This document shows positions 46,044 to 54,630 of a DNA stretch of 64,000 nt, in pieces. A model generated the notes under the pieces. The model searched no databases, was not told the DNA's origin, and saw only the letters and a program-made list of their open reading frames with translations. Source of the stretch: Streptomyces sp. NBC_00490 (GTDB lineage: Bacteria; Actinomycetota; Actinomycetes; Streptomycetales; Streptomycetaceae); the NCBI RefSeq assembly GCF_036013645.1, contig NZ_CP107869.1, positions 1,550,001 through 1,614,000 of the forward strand, written 5' to 3'. Position 1 is the stretch's first letter. Every line of letters begins with the position of its first letter. A program made the translations under genes and the position numbers.

Positions 46044-47402
46044 TCAGCCCGTCCCCTGCGTCCGCCGGGCGATCCGCCCGTGGTCCCGCAACGCCCCCGC
46101 CAGCCCCGGCAGCACGGGTTCCCCGCGGTCGACGAGGACCCGCCCGCCGACCATCGTCGTCCACGCCCGGGCCGGTCCGCAGCGCAGCCAGGCCTCCACC
46201 GGGTCGCTGAGCGCGCCCGCGAGGGCGACCTCGTGGAGGTCCCAGACGACGAGGTCGGCGCAGGCGCCGGGGCGCAGCTGGCCGATCTCCTCGTCGCGGC
46301 CGAGGCAGCGGGCCGAGCCGTGGGTGGCCATGTCGAGGGCGTCCCGCGCGGTCATCGCACCGGGGCCGCCGCGGTAGCGGCCGAGCAGCAGGGCGTTCCG
46401 CGTCTCCATCCAGAGGGAGGCGTGGTCCGTGGAGGCCGAGCCGTCGCAGCCGATGCCGACGGGCAGGCCGAGTTCGCCCATCTCCCGCACCCGGGCCGTG
46501 CCGCCGCCGATCAGCATGTTGGAGCTGGGGCAGTGCGCCACGCCGACGCCCGCGGCCGCGAGGCGGCGCATTTCGTCGTCGTTCGGGTGGATGCAGTGGG
46601 CGACCCAGGTCCGGTCGCTCATCCAGCCGCAGTCCTCGAAGTACTCCACGGGCCGGCAGCCGTAGGTCTCCAGGCAGTACGTGTCCTCGTCGTGGTCCTC
46701 GGCCAGGTGGGTGTGGAGGCGTACGTCGTGGCGCTCGGCGAGTTCGGCCGTGGCCGTCATGACGTCCTTGGTGACCGAGAACGGCGAGCAGGGGGCGAGC
46801 GCGACGCGGATCAGGGCGCCCGGTGCCGGGTCGTGGTGGGCCCTGATCAGCCGCTCGCTGTCGGCGAGCACCTCGTCCGTGCTCTGGGTGACGCTCCTCG
46901 GCGGCAGTCCCCCGTCCTCGACGGACCGGGTCATCGAGCCGCGCGTCGCGTGGAAGCGGAAGCCGATGTCGCGGGCGGCACTGATCTCGGCGTCCACCAG
47001 GCGTGGCCGCGGGTGGACGTAGAGATGGTCCGAGGAGGTCGTGCAGCCGCCCATGAGCAGTTCGGCCATGCCCACGTAGGCCGAGACGTACGCGGCCTCC
47101 TCGTCGAGGGCGGCCCACAGCGGGTAGAGCGTGGTCAGCCAGTCGAAGAGGGTGCCGTTCACGGCGGGCGCGTAGGAGCGGGTGAGGTTCTGGTAGAGGT
47201 GGTGGTGCGTGTTGACCAGACCCGGGGTGACGAGCCGTCCCGCCGCGGAGAGCGTGGTCGAGGCCCCGGGTTCGCTTCCGGGGGCGCCCACGGCGGTGAC
47301 CCGACCATTGGTGACGGCCACCCAGCCGCCGGGGATCTCCCGATCCCCGTCCACGACCAGCAGTCCGGCGTCCTTGACCAGCAGATCAACGGCTGACGTC
47401 AT
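46044..47402 (-). CDS. 8-oxoguanine deaminase-type amidohydrolase
   Basis: 452 residues. An amidohydrolase-superfamily deaminase: metal ligands in N-T-H-H-H-L-Y-Q-N, then H-T-H-L-A-E-D (second His and Glu), W-V-A-H-C-I-H, and the metal-binding Asp in G-C-D-G-S-A-S-T-D-H. The H-H-H-L-Y-Q-N-L-T-R and C-D-G-S-A-S combination is that of 8-oxoguanine/isoguanine deaminases and s-triazine hydrolases (the AtzB/TrzN neighbourhood). It probably deaminates an oxidised purine. It is divergent from the AXE1 esterase gene, with an inverted repeat between them. Confidence 0.87.
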   Translation of the reverse strand: MTSAVDLLVKDAGLLVVDGDREIPGGWVAVTNGRVTAVGAPGSEPGASTTLSAAGRLVTPGLVNTHHHLYQNLTRSYAPAVNGTLFDWLTTLYPLWAALDEEAAYVSAYVGMAELLMGGCTTSSDHLYVHPRPRLVDAEISAARDIGFRFHATRGSMTRSVEDGGLPPRSVTQSTDEVLADSERLIRAHHDPAPGALIRVALAPCSPFSVTKDVMTATAELAERHDVRLHTHLAEDHDEDTYCLETYGCRPVEYFEDCGWMSDRTWVAHCIHPNDDEMRRLAAAGVGVAHCPSSNMLIGGGTARVREMGELGLPVGIGCDGSASTDHASLWMETRNALLLGRYRGGPGAMTARDALDMATHGSARCLGRDEEIGQLRPGACADLVVWDLHEVALAGALSDPVEAWLRCGPARAWTTMVGGRVLVDRGEPVLPGLAGALRDHGRIARRTQGTG

Positions 47403-47453
47403 GGCGTCATCGTAGACAGGTACCTGACCGAAGGCCTGGCGAGTCGTCGGACC

Positions 47454-47470
47454 TCACACGTACGGTGTGA
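47454..47470. promoter_or_regulatory. Inverted repeat TCACAC-GTACG-GTGTGA
   Basis: Perfect 6-base arms around GTACG lie in the 100-bp divergent region between the amidohydrolase and esterase genes, 33 bp before the esterase start. The form suits a dimeric regulator. The overlapping GTGATCATCAC at 47467-47477 gives a possible second site. Confidence 0.5.
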
Positions 47471-47502
47471 TCATCACTGGCCCTCTTCAAAGGCGGTCCT
47501 GC

Positions 47503-48471
47503 ATGGCCCTGTTCGACCTCCCCCTCGACGAGCTCCACGAGTACCGCAGCGCGTCCGTCGAGCCCGAGGACTTCGACGCGTTCTGGACCAAGACCCTCCG
47601 GGAGGCCCGCGAGCACGACCTGGACGCCCGTTTCGAACTCGTCGACACCGGTCTGACCACGGTCGAGGTGTACGACGTGACGTTCGCGGGGTTCGGCGGG
47701 CACCCGGTGAAGGGCTGGCTGACACTGCCCGCCGGGGCCACCGAACCGCTCCCGCTGATCGTGGAGTTCATCGGGTACGGAGGCGGGCGCGGGCTGCCGC
47801 ACGAGCATCTGCTGTGGGCGTCCACGGGCCGGGCGCACTTCGTGATGGACACCCGCGGCCAGGGCAGCGCGTGGGGCGGGGGCGGCGGCACGGCGGATCC
47901 CATAGGCGGGGCGCCCGCGTACCCCGGTTTCATGACGCGTGGCATCGACGCACCCGAGAACTACTACTACCGCCGGGTGTTCACGGACGGGGTGCGCGCC
48001 GTCGAGGCGGCCCGTTCGCATCCCGCGACCGACGCCTCCCGCACGGTCGTGCACGGCACGAGCCAGGGCGGCGGCATCACGATCGCCGTGGGCGGTCTGG
48101 TCCCGGACCTGGTCGCCGTCGCGCCGGACGTGCCGTTCCTGTGCGACTTCCCCCGCGCGGCGAAGTTGACGGACCGTCACCCGTACCGCGAGATCGGCCT
48201 GTTCCTCAAGACCCACCGCGGCCGCACCGAGGACGCGCTGCGCACCCTGTCCTACTTCGACGGTGTCCACTTCGCCGCCCGCGGCCGTGCCCCGGCCCTC
48301 TTCTCCACGGCCCTGGAGGATCAGACCTGCCCGCCCTCGACGGTCTTCGCCGCGTTCAACTCCTGGGCGCACGACGACAAGGAGATCGAGGTCTACGACT
48401 TCAACGACCACGAGGGCGGCGGCCCCTACCAGCAGGCCGTCAAGCTGCACTGGCTGCGCTCGCGCGTCTGA
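47503..48471 (+). CDS. AXE1-family acetyl-xylan esterase / cephalosporin-C deacetylase
   Basis: 322 residues, the family length. The nucleophile elbow is H-G-T-S-Q-G-G-G, with D-T-R-G-Q-G and the C-terminal catalytic His in F-N-D-H-E-G-G-G. The N-terminal M-A-L-F-D-L-P-L-D-E-L is typical of intracellular hexameric AXE1 enzymes. It removes acetyl groups from short xylo-oligosaccharides or similar esters. There is no signal peptide. AAAGGCGG precedes the ATG, and a strong terminator follows the gene. Confidence 0.92.
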   Translation: MALFDLPLDELHEYRSASVEPEDFDAFWTKTLREAREHDLDARFELVDTGLTTVEVYDVTFAGFGGHPVKGWLTLPAGATEPLPLIVEFIGYGGGRGLPHEHLLWASTGRAHFVMDTRGQGSAWGGGGGTADPIGGAPAYPGFMTRGIDAPENYYYRRVFTDGVRAVEAARSHPATDASRTVVHGTSQGGGITIAVGGLVPDLVAVAPDVPFLCDFPRAAKLTDRHPYREIGLFLKTHRGRTEDALRTLSYFDGVHFAARGRAPALFSTALEDQTCPPSTVFAAFNSWAHDDKEIEVYDFNDHEGGGPYQQAVKLHWLRSRV

Positions 48472-48517
48472 GGAACCGGGTCTTCCCTCCAGTCCGACCA
48501 GTCGGTACGTTCATCGG

Positions 48518-48545
48518 GCCCGGACCGCAGTGTCGCGGTCCGGGC
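48518..48545 (+). terminator. Hairpin terminator after the AXE1 esterase gene
   Basis: GCCCGGACCGC and GCGGTCCGGGC form a perfect 11-bp stem with an AGTGTC loop, followed by TTTCGG. It lies 47 bp after the esterase stop and 25 bp before the next start. It should separate two same-strand genes, or act as a leader hairpin for the second if transcription starts upstream. Confidence 0.8.
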
Positions 48546-48570
48546 TTTCGGCGGACGACGGAGGCCAGCC

Positions 48571-49737
48571 ATGTCCGAGCACGGAGCCCGCGTTCAGGGG
48601 CACTGCGACGAGCGTTTCGCGGCGGTGCGTGTCGCGTTCGAGGAGAACTTCCGGGAGCGGGGCGAGCTCGGGGCGGCGGTGGCCGTCACGGTCGGCGGGC
48701 GGACCGTGGTGGATCTGTGGGGCGGTTGGGCGGACGCCGCGCGCACCCGGGCGTGGGAACGGGACACGCTGGTCAATGTGTGGTCGACCTCGAAGGGGCC
48801 GGTGGCCCTGTGCGCACACATCCTCGCCGACCGTGGGCTGCTGGACCTCGACGCGCCGGTGGCCGTGTACTGGCCCGAGTTCGCCGCGGCGGGCAAGGAG
48901 AAGGTGCTCGTACGGCATCTGCTGTCGCACCGGGCCGGGCTGTCCGGACCGCGGGAGCCGCACTCGCTGGAGCAGCTCTACGACTGGGAGTTCACGACGC
49001 GGCGGCTCGCGGGGACGCAGCCCTGGTGGGAGCCGGGCTCGCGGTCCGGGTACCACGCACTGACGTACGGCTTCCTGGTCGGCGAGGTGGTGCGGCGGGT
49101 GTCGGGGCTGCTTCCGGGGGCCTTCCTGGAGCGGGAGGTGACCGGGCCGCTCGGCATCGACTTCACCGTGGGGCTGCCGGAGAGGGAGTACGGGCGCGCG
49201 GCCGAGCTGGTCCATCCGCCGGCCGCGTCGAGCAGTGAACAGGCCGCGATCTTCAGCCAGTTGACGCCCCTCGCGCTGGCCGCGCTGGCCAACCCGTTGG
49301 CGGGTGCGACCGAGGCGAACACACCCGGGTGGCGGGCCGCCGAGATCCCCGCCGCCAACGGCCACGGGACCGCCCGTGCCGTGTCCCAGCTGTACGGCGT
49401 CTTCGCGGGGCGGGGGACGTACGACGGCCGCCGCGTCCTGTCGCCGGAGGCCGCCGAGCGGGTGCGCGAGGGGCAGGGCAGCTGCCGGGACCTGGTGCTG
49501 GGCGCCGGTTTCGAGAGCGAGACCGAGATCGGCCTGGGACTGTGGCTCAGCGGGGCGAACGCGTCGTACGGACCCAATCCGCGGGCCTTCGGGCACGACG
49601 GATTCGGCGGTTCCTGCGGGCTGGCCGACCCCGAGGCGGAGGTGTCCCTCGGTTACGTCATGAACCGGATGGGGCCCCATATCGCCGACGATCCGCGGAA
49701 GATGGCGCTGATCGAGGCCCTCTACGGGGCCCTGTGA
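48571..49737 (+). CDS. Class C beta-lactamase-fold esterase (EstB-like)
   Basis: 388 residues. The SxxK motif is V-W-S-T-S-K-G, and the Tyr motif is G-Y-H-A-L-T-Y-G. The third motif region is F-G-H-D-G-F-G-G-S, typical of EstB/serine-hydrolase members rather than true beta-lactamases, which have K-T-G. There is no signal peptide, so it is cytosolic. It probably hydrolyses small esters. GGAGG precedes the ATG. The GntR regulator gene follows 121 bp downstream. Confidence 0.88.
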   Translation: MSEHGARVQGHCDERFAAVRVAFEENFRERGELGAAVAVTVGGRTVVDLWGGWADAARTRAWERDTLVNVWSTSKGPVALCAHILADRGLLDLDAPVAVYWPEFAAAGKEKVLVRHLLSHRAGLSGPREPHSLEQLYDWEFTTRRLAGTQPWWEPGSRSGYHALTYGFLVGEVVRRVSGLLPGAFLEREVTGPLGIDFTVGLPEREYGRAAELVHPPAASSSEQAAIFSQLTPLALAALANPLAGATEANTPGWRAAEIPAANGHGTARAVSQLYGVFAGRGTYDGRRVLSPEAAERVREGQGSCRDLVLGAGFESETEIGLGLWLSGANASYGPNPRAFGHDGFGGSCGLADPEAEVSLGYVMNRMGPHIADDPRKMALIEALYGAL

Positions 49738-49782
49738 CGGGTGGGCCGGTTTCGGTCGATCCCACGGGCCGCCCTTCCCTTG

Positions 49783-49794
49783 TGGTTTAGACCA
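49783..49794. promoter_or_regulatory. GntR/HutC-type operator TGGTTTAGACCA
   Basis: One base off the perfect palindrome TGGTCTAGACCA, the consensus of HutC-subfamily sites. A further TGGT half-site lies about 20 bases on. It is 64 bp before the gntR start and therefore probably autoregulatory. Confidence 0.65.
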
Positions 49795-49858
49795 ATGCTA
49801 GATCTGGTGGCGCAATGAGCCCGCACGGCTACGGCACGTCACCGACAGGAGGCGCGGC

Positions 49859-50614
49859 ATGGCCCGCACCACCACCCCGCACGAGGACCAGCCCCTGTAC
49901 TGGAGGATCGCCACACAGTTGCTCGACGAGCTGCGCGACGGCACCGTCCCACCCGGTGAACGGCTGCCGGGCGAGCGGAAGCTGGCCGAGCACTTCGGGG
50001 TCAGCAGGGAGACCGTCCGGCAGGCGCTCCAGGTGCTGCGCCGCGACGGCCTGGTCGCCACCGACCGGCGGGGCAGCCATGCCGCCCTTCCCGCGACACC
50101 GGTCGAGGCTCCGTCCACACTGGCCTTTCCGGTCGGCGCCGACAGCGCGGGCCCGGGTGCGGCCGACCGGGCGACCGTCACCTGGGAGACTCCCCCGCCG
50201 GAACACGCCGCGGCGCTGGGGCTCGCCCCGCACCGGCCGACCCTGGTGCACCGCTACGAGTCGGGCCGGCGTACGGCCCTGACCTCCTTCTCCGCCGTGG
50301 CGCTCGCCGAGGTCGAGGAGCTGGCCCGGTATCGCGGGCGGGCCGACGGCAACGCCTCGGCGCAGCTGCGGCGGGCCTACGACTGGATGCGCAAGGCGGG
50401 CCTTACCCTGCACCACCGCGACTCCATCACCCCGCTCGCCGACACCCCCTCGGTCCGGGTCACCCGCCGCGTCCACGACCAGTACGCCCGGCCCCTGGAG
50501 ATCACCGACCTCGTACTGGACGCCCGGCAGGAGGCACTGGTCTACGAGTTCACGCTACCGGCCGACGGAAGTACAGCCGCACCGCGGAACCGGACGGGTC
50601 CAGATCCGCGCTGA
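49859..50614 (+). CDS. GntR-family transcriptional regulator (HutC subfamily)
   Basis: 251 residues. The N-terminal winged helix is typical GntR: Y-W-R-I-A-T-Q-L-L-D-E-L, then L-P-G-E-R-K-L-A-E-H-F-G-V-S-R-E-T-V-R-Q-A-L-Q-V-L. The C-terminal region has the UTRA effector-domain pattern (R-V-T-R-R-V-H-D-Q-Y-A-R-P-L-E-I-T-D). It probably represses itself through the site at 49783-49794 and might read the related palindrome at 31871. Its last 65 bp overlap the end of the convergent anti-sigma gene. Confidence 0.92.
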   Translation: MARTTTPHEDQPLYWRIATQLLDELRDGTVPPGERLPGERKLAEHFGVSRETVRQALQVLRRDGLVATDRRGSHAALPATPVEAPSTLAFPVGADSAGPGAADRATVTWETPPPEHAAALGLAPHRPTLVHRYESGRRTALTSFSAVALAEVEELARYRGRADGNASAQLRRAYDWMRKAGLTLHHRDSITPLADTPSVRVTRRVHDQYARPLEITDLVLDARQEALVYEFTLPADGSTAAPRNRTGPDPR

Positions 50615-51482
50615 CCAGGTCCGTCAACTGCCGTACGAGCCACATCCCGTGGCCGCCCGGGGCGCGCGGCTCGGGCGGCAGATGGCCGGGAAAGGGCGGC
50701 CGCGGCGCCGAGGAGTGCGCTCCCTCGTCCCGGATCTCGCAGATGACGTACTCGGGGTCGCTGCGCAGCCGTACGACGCCCCGTCCGCCGCCGTGGCGCA
50801 GGGCGTTGACGACGCTCTCGTGCACCGCCGCCACCAGGTCGTACGTCCGCTGCTCCGGCAGGCCGACGCGACGGGCGTACGCGGCGAGGCCCCGGCGTAC
50901 GGCGGCCGAGCCACCGCGGGCGAAGGGGAGGTCGTCCGGGCCCGCGGGCAGACGGGCGGGCCGCAGCGCGTCGCACTCCGCACCGAAGTCGGCGGGGTCG
51001 GTGAAGTCGGCTGCTGCGTCGGTGAGTTCGGGGTGGGTGCGGGCCGCGGTGCGGACGATGTCGGAGGGCAGCGTGCGGGTGTCGTACGGGCAGAGAATCC
51101 AGTGACCCGTACCGGCGAAGGCGACGTTCAGGAGGGACTCGTAGCGCATCCACTCCCGGGTCTCGAAGGCGTCGCGGCCCGCCCAGACGGGTTCGCCGAC
51201 GACGCGCACCCGTCGGCCGGTGCCCTGGCGGTCGCAGTAGGCGTGGTAGCGACCCAGGGTGCGGGACGGGTAGTCGTACCAGTCGTGGGCGTCAACGAAC
51301 TCGACCCCGCGGGAACGGTCGCCGAGCGTTTCGACGAGCAGCGTGATGTTGTGCGGGCTCACCACCGCGAGGACGGCGTCGCCGGCGTCGAGGCCCTCGG
51401 TGACGAAGCCCGCCGTGTCCGCGAGGAATTCGGTGTCCGAGCCGTAGCGCAGGGCCTGATGGACGAAGCGGGTGCGGGTCAT
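50550..51482 (-). CDS. MEDS-domain anti-sigma factor kinase (RsbA-like)
   Basis: 310 residues. The N-terminal half (about 1-165) is a MEDS sensory domain ([15 protein letters not shown] ... W-I-L-C-P-Y-D-T). The C-terminal half is a GHKL ATPase of RsbW type, with the N-box [11 protein letters not shown] and the G-box D-E-G-A plus G-G-H-G-M-W-L-V. It should bind a sigma factor and phosphorylate a STAS antagonist. Its ATG overlaps the stop of the MEDS-STAS gene (ATGA), so the probable antagonist is made from the same message. Confidence 0.9.
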   Translation of the reverse strand: MTRTRFVHQALRYGSDTEFLADTAGFVTEGLDAGDAVLAVVSPHNITLLVETLGDRSRGVEFVDAHDWYDYPSRTLGRYHAYCDRQGTGRRVRVVGEPVWAGRDAFETREWMRYESLLNVAFAGTGHWILCPYDTRTLPSDIVRTAARTHPELTDAAADFTDPADFGAECDALRPARLPAGPDDLPFARGGSAAVRRGLAAYARRVGLPEQRTYDLVAAVHESVVNALRHGGGRGVVRLRSDPEYVICEIRDEGAHSSAPRPPFPGHLPPEPRAPGGHGMWLVRQLTDLVSADLDPSGSAVRLYFRRPVA

Positions 51483-52360
51483 GGTGTGTCTCCGTCCGGT
51501 TCGAAGCGCAGGCCGGGTACGCGGTCCCAGCCGGTCACCCGCATCACCCGCTGGATGTGCGGGGCGACTCCCGCCAGGACGAGGGTGCCGTCCACGGCGG
51601 AGAGGGCGAGAGCGGAGAAGACCAGCAGGCGCAGTGCGCCGACGTCGATGAAGTGCAGTTCGTGCAGGTCGAGCCGGATGCGGGCGCCGCTGGCGGGGCG
51701 GGCCCGTTCGGCGTGCAGGGCGCGTGCGACAGCGGTGACGTTGGTGTCGTCCACCTCCCCGGCGAGGGCGAGGCCGGGCGGTGCGAAGGTGCGCGTGATG
51801 GTCAGCAGGTCGTCGCGCCACACCTGGTCGGCACCCACCAGGCCGTGGTGGAGCCCGGCGAGCGGGGCCAGTTCGGACTCGTCGAAGACCCGGCTGTCGT
51901 ACTGGCAGATGCCGAGCACCGGCAGGGCGGCGAACACGGGGTCGAGGAGGAGTTCGCTGTCGTGGAGCGTCTTGAGCCCCTTCCCCGCCTGCGAGCGCAG
52001 GATCTCCGTGCACACCCGCAGCCCCAGGAAACCGTCGCCGACCGCGCGGCGCGCCTCGCGGCGGATCATCTCGTCCAGGTCCCACAGCCCCTCGGGGGTG
52101 GCGAGATGGGCGTCGACGCACAGCCGGCCGGCGGCGACCTCCTCGTCGACCCGGCAGCCGTGCGCCTCCAGGAACGACAGGGCGACACCCGCGGGCATGT
52201 CGGCCGGCGGCAGGAGCAGTCCGCGGTGGCCGCTGGCCAGGCCGTCGAGCAGGAACGCGGCGAGGACGGTCTCACGCTCCTCGTCCGTGTCGTAGCCGAG
52301 GAGCAGATGGTCACCGTGGCGCATCTGGCCCACAGCCGTCACAGCGGATGCGGGGATCAT
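51479..52360 (-). CDS. MEDS-STAS anti-anti-sigma factor
   Basis: 293 residues from ATG at 52360 behind GAGGGAGG. A MEDS domain (about 12-190; [21 protein letters not shown]) is fused to a STAS domain (about 200-285). The STAS core is [18 protein letters not shown], where the phosphorylatable Ser is usually in D-S-S/D-V-x-G. Here the position reads D-V-G, so phosphorylation may be lost or shifted. It is the upstream gene of a two-gene partner-switching unit with the MEDS-HATPase protein. Confidence 0.88.
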   Translation of the reverse strand: MIPASAVTAVGQMRHGDHLLLGYDTDEERETVLAAFLLDGLASGHRGLLLPPADMPAGVALSFLEAHGCRVDEEVAAGRLCVDAHLATPEGLWDLDEMIRREARRAVGDGFLGLRVCTEILRSQAGKGLKTLHDSELLLDPVFAALPVLGICQYDSRVFDESELAPLAGLHHGLVGADQVWRDDLLTITRTFAPPGLALAGEVDDTNVTAVARALHAERARPASGARIRLDLHELHFIDVGALRLLVFSALALSAVDGTLVLAGVAPHIQRVMRVTGWDRVPGLRFEPDGDTP

Positions 52361-52467
52361 CGCGCGCCTCCCTCGACGGGGCGTCACCACTTCCACGCTA
52401 CGCCGGATTCCGGTTCCCCGTCAGGGGTCTAGGGTGACCTACCGTCGGGTTGCGGTGAGGGGGGACG

Positions 52468-54543
52468 ATGGCGGCCTCTGTGCAGGGCGGCAGGACCGGC
52501 AACCTTCCCGCCGAGACGAACGAGTTCATCGGCCGCAAGCTCGAACTGGCCGAAATGGCAGGGCTGTTGGGGGCAGCGCGGCTGGTGACACTGACGGGGC
52601 CGGGAGGGGTCGGCAAGTCCCGGCTCGCGCTGCGCGCCGCACACGCCGCGAAGCCGGCCTTCCGTGGCGGGACCTGGCTGGTGGAGCTCTCGGAGCTCAG
52701 GAATCCGGACCTGCTCACGAACACCGTGGCGCAGGCGACCCGGCTGACCGAGCAGACCCTGCGGCCACTCCTGGGGGCCCTGTGCGAGCACCTCGCCGGG
52801 CCGCCGCTGCTGCTCGTCCTGGACACCTGCGAGCACGTCCTGGCGGAGTGCGCCCGCGTCGTGCGGGAACTCCTTTCCCAGGTACCGGAGTTGCGGGTGC
52901 TGGCGACCAGCCGTCAGGCGCTGGGTGTACCGGGTGAGCAACTGCTGGCGGTGGCTCCGCTGCCGCTGGGCGAACGGGACGACGCGGTGGCGCTGTTCGC
53001 GGCCCGGGCAGCGGCCGCGGTGCCGTCGTTCGCGCTCACCGAGGCCAACCGGCCCGACGTGGCGGCGGTCTGCGCCCGCCTCGACGGGATGCCGCTGGCC
53101 CTGGAGCTCGCCGCCGTACGGCTGCGGGGCCTGCCGCTCGACCGGCTGCTGGAAGGGCTGGGCTCACGTTTCGACCTGCTCGTCTCGTCCGCCCGGTCAC
53201 AGCCTGCCCGGCACCAGACACTGCGCACGGCCATCGGCTGGAGCCATGAGCTGTGCACACCGCCGGAGCGGCTGCTGTGGGCCCGGCTGTCGGTGTTCGT
53301 CGGCGGCTGGGACGTGGAGGCGGCCGAGTTCGTGTGCCACGGCGGGCCGTTGAGTGCCGAGGACGTCCTCGCGCTGCTCGCCTCGCTCAGTGAGAAGTCG
53401 ATCGTGACCCGGGACGGCGAGGGCGTGGCGGGACGCTACCGGATGCTCGACACCGTCCGCTCGTTCGGCGCCGAGTGGCTGGCCGGGCTCGGCGAGGAAG
53501 GGGCGGTCCGGCGCCGCCACCGGGACTACTTCCGGTGGATCGCCCGCCAGGGCGAGGCGGAGTGGCTGGGGCCGGGCCAGCGGATGTGGGCGGAGCGGCT
53601 GACCGCGGAGCACGCCAATCTGCGCCTGGCGGTCGAGGAGTGCCTGGCTGCGCCCGAGCCGGAGACCGCGCTCGAACTCACGGGCAGCCTCTGGTACTTC
53701 TGGTTCGCCTGCGGGTTCGCGGAGGAGGGCCGAGGCTGTCTGGAGCGGGCGCTGCGGCGTGCCTCCGAGGGCGGCGGGCCCGAACACACCCTCGCCGTGT
53801 GGGCACACCGGCTCGTCACGCTCGTACCGGACGACCTGGAGGCCGCCGAGTCGGTGAGCACCGCCTATGTGTGGCTGGCCGAGGAACGCCATCTCCCGGT
53901 TCCCGCGCTGCCGTTGACCGGGGCGAGCCTGGCGGTGCGGGGCGAGTCGGCGCGCTCGGCGGTGCTGTACGGGAGCACCCGGCAGGCCCCGGCGGGCGAC
54001 GGCGGCGCCGAGTTCTTCCAGCTGATGACGCTCGCCCTGCAGGCGTATCTCCTGGCCGGGCAGGCCGCGTTCGAGCGCTGTGCCTCGGTCGCCGGACGGC
54101 TGCGCCAGGAATGCGAGAAGCGGGGCGAGCTGTGGATGCGGGCCTGGGGTGACTTCTTCGTCTCGCTCGCCGCGATCGGCCTCGGCCGGCCGGACGAGGC
54201 GCTGCGTCCGGCCCGGGAGGCGCTGACCGCGAAGTGGCGGGTGCACGACCGGCTCGGCGCCGCCGCGGTCGCCGACCTGCTGGTCGCCGCGCAGGCCGCC
54301 CGGGGCGAGGACGAGCTGGCGGCACGCCTGCTGGGCGTCAGCAGAAGCCTGTGGCGCACGGCGGGGCTGCCGCAGCTGGGCAGACCCGACACCACCGTCT
54401 TCCACCGGGAGTACGAGCGCCGGCTGCGCGCCTCCCTGGGCGACGCCCGGTTCGCCGAAGCGCTGCGCGAGGGCGGGGAGCTGGGGCCGGAGGCGGCGAT
54501 CGGACTGGCGCTGGGCGGAGCCGGCACAGGAGAGGACTCCTAG
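52468..54543 (+). CDS. NB-ARC (AfsR/LAL-like) ATPase without DNA-binding domain
   Basis: 691 residues. The NB-ARC core has the P-loop G44-P-G-G-V-G-K-S51, Walker B L-L-L-V-L-D-T-C-E-H and the G-M-P-L-A-L-E-L motif. A winged-helix and helical-repeat (TPR-like) C-terminal part follows. Proteins of this group normally carry a SARP or LuxR HTH at one end; neither is present here, since the N-terminus starts straight at the ATPase and the C-terminus ends in a linker. It may regulate through a partner. It is divergent from the MEDS module across 107 bp. Confidence 0.88.
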   Translation: MAASVQGGRTGNLPAETNEFIGRKLELAEMAGLLGAARLVTLTGPGGVGKSRLALRAAHAAKPAFRGGTWLVELSELRNPDLLTNTVAQATRLTEQTLRPLLGALCEHLAGPPLLLVLDTCEHVLAECARVVRELLSQVPELRVLATSRQALGVPGEQLLAVAPLPLGERDDAVALFAARAAAAVPSFALTEANRPDVAAVCARLDGMPLALELAAVRLRGLPLDRLLEGLGSRFDLLVSSARSQPARHQTLRTAIGWSHELCTPPERLLWARLSVFVGGWDVEAAEFVCHGGPLSAEDVLALLASLSEKSIVTRDGEGVAGRYRMLDTVRSFGAEWLAGLGEEGAVRRRHRDYFRWIARQGEAEWLGPGQRMWAERLTAEHANLRLAVEECLAAPEPETALELTGSLWYFWFACGFAEEGRGCLERALRRASEGGGPEHTLAVWAHRLVTLVPDDLEAAESVSTAYVWLAEERHLPVPALPLTGASLAVRGESARSAVLYGSTRQAPAGDGGAEFFQLMTLALQAYLLAGQAAFERCASVAGRLRQECEKRGELWMRAWGDFFVSLAAIGLGRPDEALRPAREALTAKWRVHDRLGAAAVADLLVAAQAARGEDELAARLLGVSRSLWRTAGLPQLGRPDTTVFHREYERRLRASLGDARFAEALREGGELGPEAAIGLALGGAGTGEDS

Positions 54544-54630
54544 CCCGGGGAGGCCACCGGTGACGGCCTCCTCACCTGCGGACGAGGGCCGAGCCGACGC
54601 GCAGCGGGCCCCGCCCAGCGACTCCGCCCC

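Noticed and set aside
48571..49737. Beta-lactam resistance gene
   Set aside because: It has no signal peptide and lacks the K-T-G motif. It fits EstB-like esterases better.
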